Shown here piece by piece: positions 17,020 to 25,950 of a stretch of 64,000 bases of DNA (within the stretch, counting starts at the first letter, position 1; each line of letters opens with the position of its first letter). The notes beneath the pieces are model-generated. The model was not told the origin of the DNA, searched no databases, and was given only the letters and a program-made list of their open reading frames with translations. The DNA comes from a bacterium (GTDB lineage: Bacteria > CLD3 > SB21): assembly GCA_013360215.1 (NCBI GenBank), contig JABWCP010000004.1, positions 124,001 through 188,000 of the forward strand, in the 5' to 3' direction. The position numbers were made by a program, and so were the translations under genes.

Positions 17020-18387
17020 ATGGGCAACAACATTACCATCGTCGGCGCCGGATTAGCGGGCTCACTATTATCGGTTTACCTAGCGAAGCGGGGTTATACT
17101 GTAGATCTATACGAACGGCGACCTGATATGCGTCAAGTCAAAATAAGCGCCGGGCGTTCCATCAATCTCGCTTTATCTACACGAGGTATTCACGCGCTTA
17201 AAGAAGTCGGATTATTTGATGAAATCAATAAAATATTAATTCCGATGAAAGGACGAATGATGCATGGTACCGATGGTGCACAAACCTTTGTGCCCTATGG
17301 TAAAGATGATACGGAAGTGATCAATTCCGTATCACGAGGCGAACTCAATATGCGATTGATGTCTTTGGCGGAATCGTTTCCCGGCGTGAAAATCCATTTT
17401 AATCAGCGTTGCACGGGGATGAATTTTGAAACAGGCGAAGTTTTTTTTACTAATGAATCCAACGGTGAAAAACACAGTATTCTGTCAGAACGTGTTATCG
17501 GCACCGATGGATCTGCCTCTGCGCTTCGGTCTGATATGATGCGTTTAAATAGATTTAATTATTCTCAATCCTATCTTGAGCATGCCTACAAAGAGCTAAC
17601 TATACCTCCATCTAAAGACGGTTCGTTTCGACTTGAGAAAAACGCCTTGCATATTTGGCCACGCAAAACGTTTATGCTTATAGCTTTACCCAATACGGAT
17701 GCGAGTTTTACATGTACTTTGTTTTTATCGCTGGAAGGGCCGGAAAGTTTTTCAACTTTGGATACACCCGAAAAAGTGACTTTGTTTTTTAAGAAATATT
17801 TTCCCGATGCATTAGAGCAAATGCCGGATTTAACGGATCACTTTTTTGAAAACCCGACCAGTTCTCTGATGACGGTCAAAAGTTTCCCGTGGAGCTATGA
17901 AGATAAAGTCGTACTTCTGGGTGACGCGTCGCATGCGATTGTTCCTTTTTTTGGTCAAGGGATGAATTGTTCTTTCGAGGACTGTTCTGAACTAAATCGT
18001 TTTATAGGCACTTACCCAGGAGATTGGAAAAAGATTTTCAAAGAATTTGAAAAATCGCGCAAACCAAATTCCGATGCGATCGCCAATCTTGCAGTCGAGA
18101 ATTTTTATGAGATGCGTGACTTGGTCGCTGACCCTCGGTTTTTATTGAAGAAAAAAGTTGAACATATATTAGAGGAAAAATTTCCGGACTATTTTGTTCC
18201 TAAATATGCAATGGTTACGTTTCACCGTATTCCGTATTCTGTTGCTATGGAACGAGGAAAAATTCAAGATATTATTTTGGGTGAAATAACTACCGGCATC
18301 CATGATCCTCATCATATTGATATCGCCATTGCAGAACATTTGATCAAAACACGATTAACTCCTTGGTCGGATGTAATTAGGCTCTAG
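17020..18387 (+). CDS. kmo: Kynurenine 3-monooxygenase
   Basis: This 455-residue FAD monooxygenase hydroxylates kynurenine to 3-hydroxykynurenine using NADPH. The Rossmann FAD motif is G9-A-G-L-A-G14, GRSINLALSTRGI follows, and the second FAD motif G301-D302 lies in LLGDASHAIVPFFGQGMNC. The C-terminal helix region (YSVAMERGKIQ) fits the family. It is the last gene of the kynurenine cluster. No tryptophan or indoleamine 2,3-dioxygenase and no 2-aminomuconate semialdehyde dehydrogenase is present nearby, so the ends of the pathway must be encoded elsewhere. Confidence 0.95.
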   Translation: MGNNITIVGAGLAGSLLSVYLAKRGYTVDLYERRPDMRQVKISAGRSINLALSTRGIHALKEVGLFDEINKILIPMKGRMMHGTDGAQTFVPYGKDDTEVINSVSRGELNMRLMSLAESFPGVKIHFNQRCTGMNFETGEVFFTNESNGEKHSILSERVIGTDGSASALRSDMMRLNRFNYSQSYLEHAYKELTIPPSKDGSFRLEKNALHIWPRKTFMLIALPNTDASFTCTLFLSLEGPESFSTLDTPEKVTLFFKKYFPDALEQMPDLTDHFFENPTSSLMTVKSFPWSYEDKVVLLGDASHAIVPFFGQGMNCSFEDCSELNRFIGTYPGDWKKIFKEFEKSRKPNSDAIANLAVENFYEMRDLVADPRFLLKKKVEHILEEKFPDYFVPKYAMVTFHRIPYSVAMERGKIQDIILGEITTGIHDPHHIDIAIAEHLIKTRLTPWSDVIRL

Positions 18388-18627
18388 GAAATTTTTTAAA
18401 CTATTAAAGTTTATTGTTTAGCCTAGCATTTTGCCACTTGCCTGTTGTCTTGCTGTTAACATGATTAACAGGAACAACCTCCCATCGTATCACACAAACT
18501 TTCGCGCGTTACACAGCGAACTACATTCCTCATTAAAGAACCAATCATTATTTTGAAGGTTTTGGAAAGAAACAAATCTCCAAAAAATCCGTGTAAGATT
18601 TTAATTTGATGAAAATGGAGAGAATGT

Positions 18628-19311
18628 ATGAGTACAGCACGCTTGGCCGGATTTTTATATTTAGCGGTAGTGTTGACGGGAATGTTTTCCTTAGCATATG
18701 TGCCCTCTGTACTCATTGATTGGAATAATGCCTCGGTTACTTATAACAATATAAAAAGCGCAGAAACGCTATTTCGGTTAGGTATTGTGGCCGGAATAAT
18801 ATGCTACACAGCTTTTGTATTGTTACCGTTTGTACTCTATAAACTACTGAGCCAAGTAAATCAAACATTTGCCGTTGGTATGGTGGTGTTATCTACGGTA
18901 AGCGCCCCCTTTTCTCTCGTAAATCTTTTGTATAAGGTCAACGTCTTAACCCTGATTGCAAATTCAGCAAATTTATCCGGCTCTGATCTGGAAAAAACGC
19001 AAGACCAGATTATGTTACTGCTTAGCTACTATGGTAACGGAATACAAATCGTTTCTATCTTTTGGGGATTATGGCTTTTTCCATTTGGGTATTTGGTTTT
19101 TAAGTCCGGTTTTCTTCCGAAAATCCTTGGTGTTTTTCTAATGGCGGGTTGTTTTGGATACCTTATCAATTTTACTGGCCGCTTTCTGTATCCAAATTAT
19201 CCCAGTTTGGGAATTGGCGGATATGTTTCACTTCCGGCGACTATCGGAGAGATAGGAATATGCCTTTGGTTGTTGATTGGCGGGATCAAAACGCAAACAG
19301 CATCAGAATGA
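18628..19311 (+). CDS. DUF4386-type integral membrane protein
   Basis: This 227-residue protein has about six hydrophobic segments. The opening STARLAGFLYLAVVLTGMFS and the later ETLFRLGIVAGIICYTAFVLL and LFPFGYLVFKSGFLPKILGVF match the DUF4386 family. GGAGAGAATGT upstream supports the ATG. It sits alone after the kynurenine cluster with a 240-bp gap, so it has its own promoter. Its function is unknown in the family. Confidence 0.8.
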   Translation: MSTARLAGFLYLAVVLTGMFSLAYVPSVLIDWNNASVTYNNIKSAETLFRLGIVAGIICYTAFVLLPFVLYKLLSQVNQTFAVGMVVLSTVSAPFSLVNLLYKVNVLTLIANSANLSGSDLEKTQDQIMLLLSYYGNGIQIVSIFWGLWLFPFGYLVFKSGFLPKILGVFLMAGCFGYLINFTGRFLYPNYPSLGIGGYVSLPATIGEIGICLWLLIGGIKTQTASE

Positions 19312-19419
19312 ATATTCAGACGTTCTTAAACCTTTATTAAATCATGATAACGCGTTTATTTGAAAAGATATCTATAAATAAAAACAACAATTCAAATCTA
19401 AAGCGATGAAGTTGAAACA

Positions 19420-19845
19420 ATGATCAATACAAAAGAAAACGATATCAATATCAGATTTAAACTTACAGCATTGTGGACATCCGTAACCCTTTGTTACTTG
19501 TATTGTGATTATTTTCAGTTGTACGCGCCAGAAAAAGTCAAAGGTCTCATGAGCGGTCAAAATATGCTTGATAGTCCAGCAAAGCTATTAACAGCAGCTG
19601 TGATGATGGCCGTTCCGGCTTGTATGGTATTTCTAAATCTTGTTTTGTCGGATCGGCTTTTGAAGGTTTTGAATATTGTTTTCGGTTCTTTTTTTACTCT
19701 GATCATGCTTCTTATTATACCGGCTATACTAAAACCTTGGTATGCGTTTTATGTGTTTTATGCTGTGCTGGAAATCGTCATTACAATATTTATTGTTCGA
19801 ATGGCATGGAAGTGGGATATCAACAAACTGGCTAAAGTAAATTGA
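19420..19845 (+). CDS. Small four-helix membrane protein (DUF6326-like)
   Basis: This 141-residue protein has four hydrophobic segments: LTALWTSVTLCYLYCDYF, LLTAAVMMAVPACMVFLNLVL, VLNIVFGSFFTLIMLLIIPAIL and FYVFYAVLEIVITIFIVRMAW. The motif ALWTSVTLCYLYCDYF resembles DUF6326 proteins as I remember them. No catalytic motif is visible. It lies 108 bp after the DUF4386 gene on the same strand. Assignment beyond a membrane protein is tentative. Confidence 0.65.
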   Translation: MINTKENDINIRFKLTALWTSVTLCYLYCDYFQLYAPEKVKGLMSGQNMLDSPAKLLTAAVMMAVPACMVFLNLVLSDRLLKVLNIVFGSFFTLIMLLIIPAILKPWYAFYVFYAVLEIVITIFIVRMAWKWDINKLAKVN

Positions 19846-20123
19846 CGCTGAATTCAAAAAAATATTTCAAATCTATTTTTTGGTTGGTTTAATTTTAAAA
19901 TATCCCACCTACTTTTGAATCAATTCTAGTGAGTCTCTTTCAATAGGATTTGATCGATTCTTGAAATTGATACATCAAGATCGGTTAAATGTTTGTCAAT
20001 ATCTTCGATCTTTGACTTTAGTCATACTTTTTATAGATTTTAGTGCTTTCCTTTTACAGGCTTTTGATATTGTCCTTTCGCATTAGAGCCGAAATTGTAC
20101 ACCACTTTTAGGAGATATGCGGT

Positions 20124-22226
20124 ATGAAGACCTTCACGCCTGATAAGATTCGTAATATTTGTTTGGCATCTCACAGCGGCACAGGTAAAACGACGTTGGC
20201 TGAAGCAATGTTGTTTGTATCGGGCACCAAAAAACGATTTGGTAGTGTGGATGAGGGCTCGACATCCAGTGATTTTCACCCGGATGAAATCGAACGTAAA
20301 TTTTCTATCAATACGTCTTTAATGCATTGCGAATGGAAAGGTCATAAGATTAATATTCTAGATACGCCGGGTTATGCTGATTTTCGAGGTGAAGTGCGAT
20401 CGGCTATGCGTGTTGCCGACATGGTGATTATACCTATACGTGCGACGGCCATGCTGGACGTCGGTGCAGAAGTCGCATGGAACTATGCTGAAGAACATAA
20501 CCTGCCTGTGATTTTTTGTGTAAACGAACTGGATAAAGAAAATTCCAATTTTGATCAGACTTTTGATGTTTTGATGGAACGTTTCGGTGACGGGCGGCAT
20601 ATTGTAGAGGTTGGTTTTCCTATCGGCGAGGGACGTCCTGATTTTAATAAAATTTTTGACATCATCAGCATGAAGTTGCTGAAATTTGAATTGGATAAAA
20701 CCGGTAATTATGAAGCTCTGGATGTTCCGAGCGAATTCAAAGAACGATTAAATAAACTGCATGAAATTCTTATCGAAGATGCGGCCGAGAGTGAAGAAGA
20801 ATTTATGGAGGATTTTTTTGCAACCGGGACGCTGACAGACGAAGAGTTCAAAAAAGGATTACGCGAAGGTATTCAGGGCAGAAAAATCGTTCCTGTATTT
20901 TGTACTGATGGCATTAATTCAGTTGGTATCAAACCGTTATTGGATTTTATAGTGGATTATTGCCCTTCTCCGGCAGACATGCCTTCCGCTAACGGTCGCA
21001 CCAATACCAATGCTCAGGAGCAACGTCCTAATAAATCAGATGCTCCTTTTTCAGCGTTAGTTTTTAAAACAATTAGTGAAAACCATGTCGGTGAACTTTC
21101 TCTTTTCCGTGTATATTCCGGTACGGTCAAGTCGGGTGACGATGTACTCAATGCCAGTAAAAATGTAACTGAACGCATCGGGCAAGTTTTTTTACTAAAC
21201 GGAAAAGAGCGTGAAGACGCCGGACAGGTGGGTGCGGGCGATATAGCTGCGCTTGTAAAACTGAAAGATACCCATACCAATAATACGTTGTGTGATAAGT
21301 CCAAACCTATCGTTTACGGAGAAATTGCATTTCCGGATCCGGTAATTACTTTTGGTATTGTGCCAAAAGGTAAAGCCGATGAAACCAAAATAAGTCAGGG
21401 TTTACATACACTTCACGAAGAAGACCCGGCATTTCTTTATACCTACGACGTTGAAACGCAACAAAGTACGGTCAGTGGCCAAGGCGAAATGCATTTGACG
21501 ATCATTACCCGACGATTGAAAGAACGTTTTGGTGTCGAGGTGGATTTGGTTGACCCGAAGATTCCTTATAAAGAAACCATTCGGGGGGCAGTCAAAGACG
21601 CTGAATTTAAACATAAAAAACAATCCGGTGGTCGCGGCCAATACGGGCATGTACATATCAAACTTTCACCCAAACAACGCGGTAGCGGGTTTGAGTTTAT
21701 TGATGAAGTGGTTGGTGGTGTTGTGCCGGGGCGTTTTATCCCGGCGGTAGAAAAAGGTGTGGTCGAAGCAATGACCGGAGGTGTCGTGGCGGGTTACCCG
21801 GTCGTGGATGTAGCGGTTACTTTGTATGATGGTTCATATCACGATGTAGATTCTGATGAACTTTCCTTCAAAATTGCAGGTGCTCAAGCATTTAGAAAGG
21901 GTTTCAAAGAAGGTCATCCGATTATTTTAGAGCCGATATATGAGGTGGAGATAACCATTCCTGAAGAATATCTTGGTGCGATTATGGGTGACATTTCTTC
22001 ACGTAGGGGGCAAATTTTGGGAATGGAAGCTGACGGCCACTTCCAGATCGTCAAAGCGCAATTACCTTTAGCAGAAATCCTTAAATATGCGACAATATTG
22101 CGCTCTATGACTAGTGGTCGTGGTATGTTCCGTAAAAAATTTGACCATTACGCCGAAGTTCCTCATGAACAGGCCGCTAAACTTATGAAAGAGTATGAGG
22201 AACGTAAAGCAGCCGGAAACGGGTAA
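20124..22226 (+). CDS. Elongation factor G-like GTPase (EF-G2 type)
   Basis: This 700-residue GTPase has the five-domain order of EF-G but belongs to the EF-G2/EF-G-like group. The P loop is ASHSGTGKTT (K22) rather than AHIDAGKTT, and switch II is DTPGY rather than DTPGH. The guanine-specificity motif reads N134-E-L-D137, with Glu at the usual Lys of NKxD. Domain IV carries GGRGQYGHVHI and the C-terminus carries SRRGQILGME and TSGRGMF. AGGAG upstream fits the start. Its ribosomal role is probably accessory (translocation or recycling); the main fusA is usually in the str operon, which is absent here. Confidence 0.88.
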   Translation: MKTFTPDKIRNICLASHSGTGKTTLAEAMLFVSGTKKRFGSVDEGSTSSDFHPDEIERKFSINTSLMHCEWKGHKINILDTPGYADFRGEVRSAMRVADMVIIPIRATAMLDVGAEVAWNYAEEHNLPVIFCVNELDKENSNFDQTFDVLMERFGDGRHIVEVGFPIGEGRPDFNKIFDIISMKLLKFELDKTGNYEALDVPSEFKERLNKLHEILIEDAAESEEEFMEDFFATGTLTDEEFKKGLREGIQGRKIVPVFCTDGINSVGIKPLLDFIVDYCPSPADMPSANGRTNTNAQEQRPNKSDAPFSALVFKTISENHVGELSLFRVYSGTVKSGDDVLNASKNVTERIGQVFLLNGKEREDAGQVGAGDIAALVKLKDTHTNNTLCDKSKPIVYGEIAFPDPVITFGIVPKGKADETKISQGLHTLHEEDPAFLYTYDVETQQSTVSGQGEMHLTIITRRLKERFGVEVDLVDPKIPYKETIRGAVKDAEFKHKKQSGGRGQYGHVHIKLSPKQRGSGFEFIDEVVGGVVPGRFIPAVEKGVVEAMTGGVVAGYPVVDVAVTLYDGSYHDVDSDELSFKIAGAQAFRKGFKEGHPIILEPIYEVEITIPEEYLGAIMGDISSRRGQILGMEADGHFQIVKAQLPLAEILKYATILRSMTSGRGMFRKKFDHYAEVPHEQAAKLMKEYEERKAAGNG

Positions 22227-22251
22227 ATATTTATAATCAGTATAGTATCCA

Positions 22252-22324
22252 AAGCCGCATCAGAAGTATCAATTTATATTGCTTTCTTTGTGATATATAA
22301 TTAGAGATATTTCTGAGGCGGCTT
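22252..22324. repeat. Long imperfect inverted repeat downstream of the EF-G2-like gene
   Basis: AAGCCGCATCAGAAGTATC (22252-22270) and GATATTTCTGAGGCGGCTT (22306-22324) are complementary at 17 of 19 positions, with a 35-nt loop. No long T tract follows, so it may be a transcript-stabilising hairpin or a weak terminator rather than a canonical one. Confidence 0.65.
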
Positions 22325-22353
22325 CTTGTCTTTACAAGATAAGTATCGGGTTT

Positions 22354-22369
22354 ATTGATTTAAATCAAT
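22354..22369. promoter_or_regulatory. Perfect 16-bp palindrome matching the FNR/CRP-family box
   Basis: ATTGATTTAAATCAAT is a perfect palindrome whose core TTGAT-N4-ATCAA (22355-22368) equals the FNR consensus. It sits inside a larger inverted repeat formed by ATCGGGTT (22345-22352) and AACCCGAT (22386-22393). It lies about 280 bp before the TonB receptor start. It could be an operator, or just the apex of a hairpin. Confidence 0.4.
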
Positions 22370-22650
22370 GAATAATGATAGTTTTAACCCGATCTTCAAC
22401 TTGATATTGAAAATCGGCATCAAAAAAGATTTTTTTTAGCAAGTGTTGATAAGAACATATCAATTTTTGATTTACCTTTTATTGTTTGTTTGTATTTCTG
22501 TCGTATCGTAATAACTCGATAATTGACGAAACTTAAAAGACATAATAACGTGTAAGTAGCAGGTTTTTGCGAAGTTCTTTATCTCATTTTGAATGTAAAA
22601 CCCATTTAATCATTTTTATTTTGTATAAAGTTAAATTGTTTAGGAGTCCA

Positions 22651-24987
22651 ATGTTACGTTGTATTACTATCTTATGGATAATCGGATATTTTCATTCGGG
22701 AACAGTATCATCTCAGGAATATGGTTCGATCAATGGTTTTGTATATGATGCAGCCAATGGGGAGGCTGTGATCGGTGCTAATGTTTTTATCAATGGAACC
22801 AAATTAGGCGCCGTAACCAACCTCAACGGATATTATGTTATTCCCAAGGTTCCTGCCGGCATCTATTTATTAGTCGTTCAATCTTTGGGTTACAAAGACT
22901 ACACGCAAAAGATCACAGTCAAACCCGGTGACAAACTTCGTGTAAATACTCAGATTCATGGCGAAGATATTCAGGGCGAAGAAATAGTGGTTACGGCCGA
23001 CTCTATACCTACCATTATGAAGTTATTTGAGGAGCCTATTTCACGAATCGAGTTAACCGGTACACAAATCAATCAAATCCCGCAAGTCGCCGAATCGGAT
23101 CTTTTGAGGTCTTTACAGACCTTGCCCGGTATCCTTCCAGTATCCGACTTTTCATCCGAACTTTATGTTCGAGGGGGGACGCCGGATCAAAATTTATATT
23201 TATTGGATGGTACGGATGTATATAACCCGGAACATGCCTTTGGTTTGTTTTCAACCTTTAATACCGATGCGATCAAACAAGTGCAGATTTCAAAAGGCGG
23301 GTTCGGTGCAGAATATGGCGGGCGATTATCATCCATACTTAATGTTACAAACCTTGATGGAAACCGAAAAGAATTTGAAGGTAGTGCCGGTATTAGCCTG
23401 CTTTCTGCAAAAACGACGCTTCAAATGCCGATTGGTAATTTTGGATCAGTATCCGCTTCCATACGGAGAACATATTTTGACAAAACACTTGGTCAGGCTA
23501 TTGATGAAATCCCCAACTACTACTTTTATGATGGTAATATCAAAGCCTTTTTTGAACTGGATAGCCGAAACACGCTTACGATAAGCACCTACGGTGGACG
23601 GGATGTTCTCAATTTTAATTTTAATGAAAACGCCGAAGATAAGTCGGGTATAGATTATGACTGGGGCAATAAAACCGGCAGCATCCGTTGGACACGGGTA
23701 TTTAATCCCAATTGGTTTGGCAATTTTTGGGTCACAGGGAGTGTGTTTAGTTCACAATTTCATCTTGATGAGATTGTAGATGAAGACAACTTTATAAGTG
23801 ATATCACAATAAAGGGGAATATCGAATACCATCAATCCAAACAATTCATATATAAACTGGGTTTCGAGCAAAAAACCATGCACGGGAAATATCAGCAAGA
23901 TTTTCCCAACGGTGCTGTAGATGTAGATGCGCATCGCTATCTCTATACGATGTATGGCCAGACCAACTGGCGACCCAATGAAGATTGGGATATCGAAGCG
24001 GGTCTAAGGTATGATTATTTTGATTCACCCAGAGATTATCAGTTTATAGATCCGCGTTTGGCGGCTAAATATCGTATTAATGAAACGACGAACCTCAAAG
24101 CGTCGGCCGGTCGTTATCATCAGTACGTGCATCGCATACCGAGAACTTTTTTTGCCAGTATATGGACGACCACCGATCAATATCAAAAAGCATCGGAGGC
24201 ATACCACTTTATAACCGGGTTTGAAAAAACATTTGACGATGTTTATCAGGTTGAAATAGAGACCTATTATAAAAAATATAATAGTATTTATACGCTTAAC
24301 CGTTTTCTGGTGACGGATATGAAGCCGTCTTATTATGATGAACAAGGCAACCCTATTTTTACGAATACCAACGGTATTTTTAATCACGGAAACGGTAATT
24401 CGATCGGGCTTGAATTGATGCTTAGAAAAGACGTCGGTGCTTTCACTGGATGGGTGGGGTATTCGCTGGCCAGAACGGAATATAATGTGGAAGGAAAAAA
24501 TCACGGTCAGTCTTTTACACCACGACATGACCGTACACATACGATCAATGCGGTTGGAAACTTAGACATTCGTAACGGTATTAGAGTGATCCGGGGTCTT
24601 GAGGCTACCAAAGCAAACAGTCGGTGGACTCTCGGTTTTAATTTTATTTATTCGTCCGGGCAACCTATAACCCGCCCAGGCTCGCTTTATGTCATAACCC
24701 CGACGCCGGACAACGGTAATCCTGTTATTATTGAATATCCGGATGATATAAATAATTACCGTTTGCCCTATTATGCACGTTTGGACGTGAGTTTGACCTA
24801 TGAAAAACAGTTTAAATCGTGGTCTATCGCTCCGTATTTGCAAATTTATAACATCGGAAACCGAAAAAATGTTTGGTTTATAGACTATCCTTATGAAATA
24901 AAAGAGGGCGGCACGATAAAACCAAAAGTAAAAACAACCTCCATGTTTCCCATGCTTCCCAGCATCGGTATCAATTTTACATTTTAA
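22651..24987 (+). CDS. TonB-dependent receptor with carboxypeptidase-like regulatory domain
   Basis: Starting at the ATG at 22651 (TAGGAG upstream), the 778-residue protein has a signal peptide ending near SSQ. A beta-sandwich CarboxypepD_reg-like domain follows (GSINGFVYDAANGEAVIGAN ... SLGYKDYTQKITV). The plug domain carries SDLLRSLQTLPGI, LYVRGGTPDQNLYLLDG and the closing GFGAEYGGRLSSILNV. The rest is a beta-barrel with alternating aromatic strands, ending in GINFTF with a terminal Phe. It would import a ligand using TonB energy. It pairs with the DUF4249 lipoprotein 12 bp downstream, an arrangement common in Bacteroidota. The substrate cannot be told from sequence. Confidence 0.9.
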   Translation: MLRCITILWIIGYFHSGTVSSQEYGSINGFVYDAANGEAVIGANVFINGTKLGAVTNLNGYYVIPKVPAGIYLLVVQSLGYKDYTQKITVKPGDKLRVNTQIHGEDIQGEEIVVTADSIPTIMKLFEEPISRIELTGTQINQIPQVAESDLLRSLQTLPGILPVSDFSSELYVRGGTPDQNLYLLDGTDVYNPEHAFGLFSTFNTDAIKQVQISKGGFGAEYGGRLSSILNVTNLDGNRKEFEGSAGISLLSAKTTLQMPIGNFGSVSASIRRTYFDKTLGQAIDEIPNYYFYDGNIKAFFELDSRNTLTISTYGGRDVLNFNFNENAEDKSGIDYDWGNKTGSIRWTRVFNPNWFGNFWVTGSVFSSQFHLDEIVDEDNFISDITIKGNIEYHQSKQFIYKLGFEQKTMHGKYQQDFPNGAVDVDAHRYLYTMYGQTNWRPNEDWDIEAGLRYDYFDSPRDYQFIDPRLAAKYRINETTNLKASAGRYHQYVHRIPRTFFASIWTTTDQYQKASEAYHFITGFEKTFDDVYQVEIETYYKKYNSIYTLNRFLVTDMKPSYYDEQGNPIFTNTNGIFNHGNGNSIGLELMLRKDVGAFTGWVGYSLARTEYNVEGKNHGQSFTPRHDRTHTINAVGNLDIRNGIRVIRGLEATKANSRWTLGFNFIYSSGQPITRPGSLYVITPTPDNGNPVIIEYPDDINNYRLPYYARLDVSLTYEKQFKSWSIAPYLQIYNIGNRKNVWFIDYPYEIKEGGTIKPKVKTTSMFPMLPSIGINFTF

Positions 24988-24999
24988 GAAAGTATAGAT

Positions 25000-25911
25000 A
25001 TGAATAAGCTTAAGTTTTTATTTTATATACCCTTATTTCTGATTACGGCTTGTGGTGAGAGTAAAGTTTCAATAGATAACATCAATTATAAACCTAAGAT
25101 CGTTATCCGGGGGTTGATTTTTCCGGGGCAACCTGTTTCCGGTATAAGTATAACTCGCAACCTGCCAATACGTGAACAACAATTGACATTGGATCAACTC
25201 ATCATCGCAGATGCCAAAGTCGTAATCACAAACCTATCGTCCACGGTTACGGATACACTCGTATTTGATCCGATTACGGCGACTTATTACGATCCGGAAC
25301 ACAATTTTTCTATTCAACATAATACAAGCTATAAGCTTGTCGTAGCAGCTCAGATAGACGGCAAAAATTTGAACGCGACCTCGGTAACGAAAGTTCCGCA
25401 GCAAGGTTTTTATATCATCGAAGAAAGTTCTCTATTAGACAGTTTGTACTATCGTGAGAGGGATGAAAAAGACAGTATCCGCACATTTACAGTTCGTTTT
25501 GAGCGATCCGTCAATGCAGAAACTTATCTTATGTCTATGAATGCCTTAGATGCGGATACTTCTACATACGTTTATTCGCCGGTAAACCCTTATTCCGATC
25601 TAAAACCTTCGGATGTTTTGAAAGATCTGGATGATTTTAAATATTCTACCCAATGGAGCTCACTTTTTGAAAACCAACCCGGTCAATCAGAAATGAGCGT
25701 ATTTTGGTTTTTCCTATCGTTTTACGGGAGATATCAGATGGTCGTGTATGCAGCGGATGAGAATTATTCAGATTTTATCAACACCTACGATCAGGTACAA
25801 GATATTGATGGTAACTACGATGAACCGGTGTTTCATATTGACGGAGATGGGATTGGAGTGTTTGGTTCGGCTATTGCTGATACGGTATATTTTAAAGTAT
25901 TGAAGCCATAA
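25000..25911 (+). CDS. DUF4249 lipoprotein, TonB-receptor partner
   Basis: This 303-residue lipoprotein has the lipobox LITAC and then a beta-rich body. The opening strands KPKIVIRGLIFPGQPVSGI and the ITNLSSTVTDTLVFDP / YYDPEHNFSIQHNTSYKLVV pattern are those of DUF4249, whose genes regularly follow CarboxypepD_reg TonB receptors. It is probably a surface-exposed or periplasmic ligand-handling partner of the receptor, translated from the same mRNA. The 3' end converges with the ROK kinase gene. Confidence 0.82.
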   Translation: MNKLKFLFYIPLFLITACGESKVSIDNINYKPKIVIRGLIFPGQPVSGISITRNLPIREQQLTLDQLIIADAKVVITNLSSTVTDTLVFDPITATYYDPEHNFSIQHNTSYKLVVAAQIDGKNLNATSVTKVPQQGFYIIEESSLLDSLYYRERDEKDSIRTFTVRFERSVNAETYLMSMNALDADTSTYVYSPVNPYSDLKPSDVLKDLDDFKYSTQWSSLFENQPGQSEMSVFWFFLSFYGRYQMVVYAADENYSDFINTYDQVQDIDGNYDEPVFHIDGDGIGVFGSAIADTVYFKVLKP

Positions 25912-25950
25912 GATAGTGGGTATATATAGAAAAATAGATACTTAGGATTG

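Larger units (their letters stand above)
22227..22650. other. Non-coding spacer rich in inverted repeats
   Basis: No credible gene is seen between the EF-G2-like gene and the TonB receptor. The spacer holds a long imperfect hairpin (22252-22324), a second inverted repeat (22345-22393) with a perfect 16-bp palindrome inside it, and an AT-rich leader. The Shine-Dalgarno TAGGAG at 22641-22646 sets the receptor start at 22651. Confidence 0.7.

Noticed and set aside
18453..18471. Hairpin CTGTTAA/TTAACAG after kmo as a terminator
   Set aside because: The stem is short, AT-rich and lacks a T tract; it is better left as an unassigned small hairpin.
24025..24540. 171-codon minus-strand open frame opposite the TonB receptor
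   Set aside because: It mirrors the receptor's barrel codons; no independent evidence of coding.
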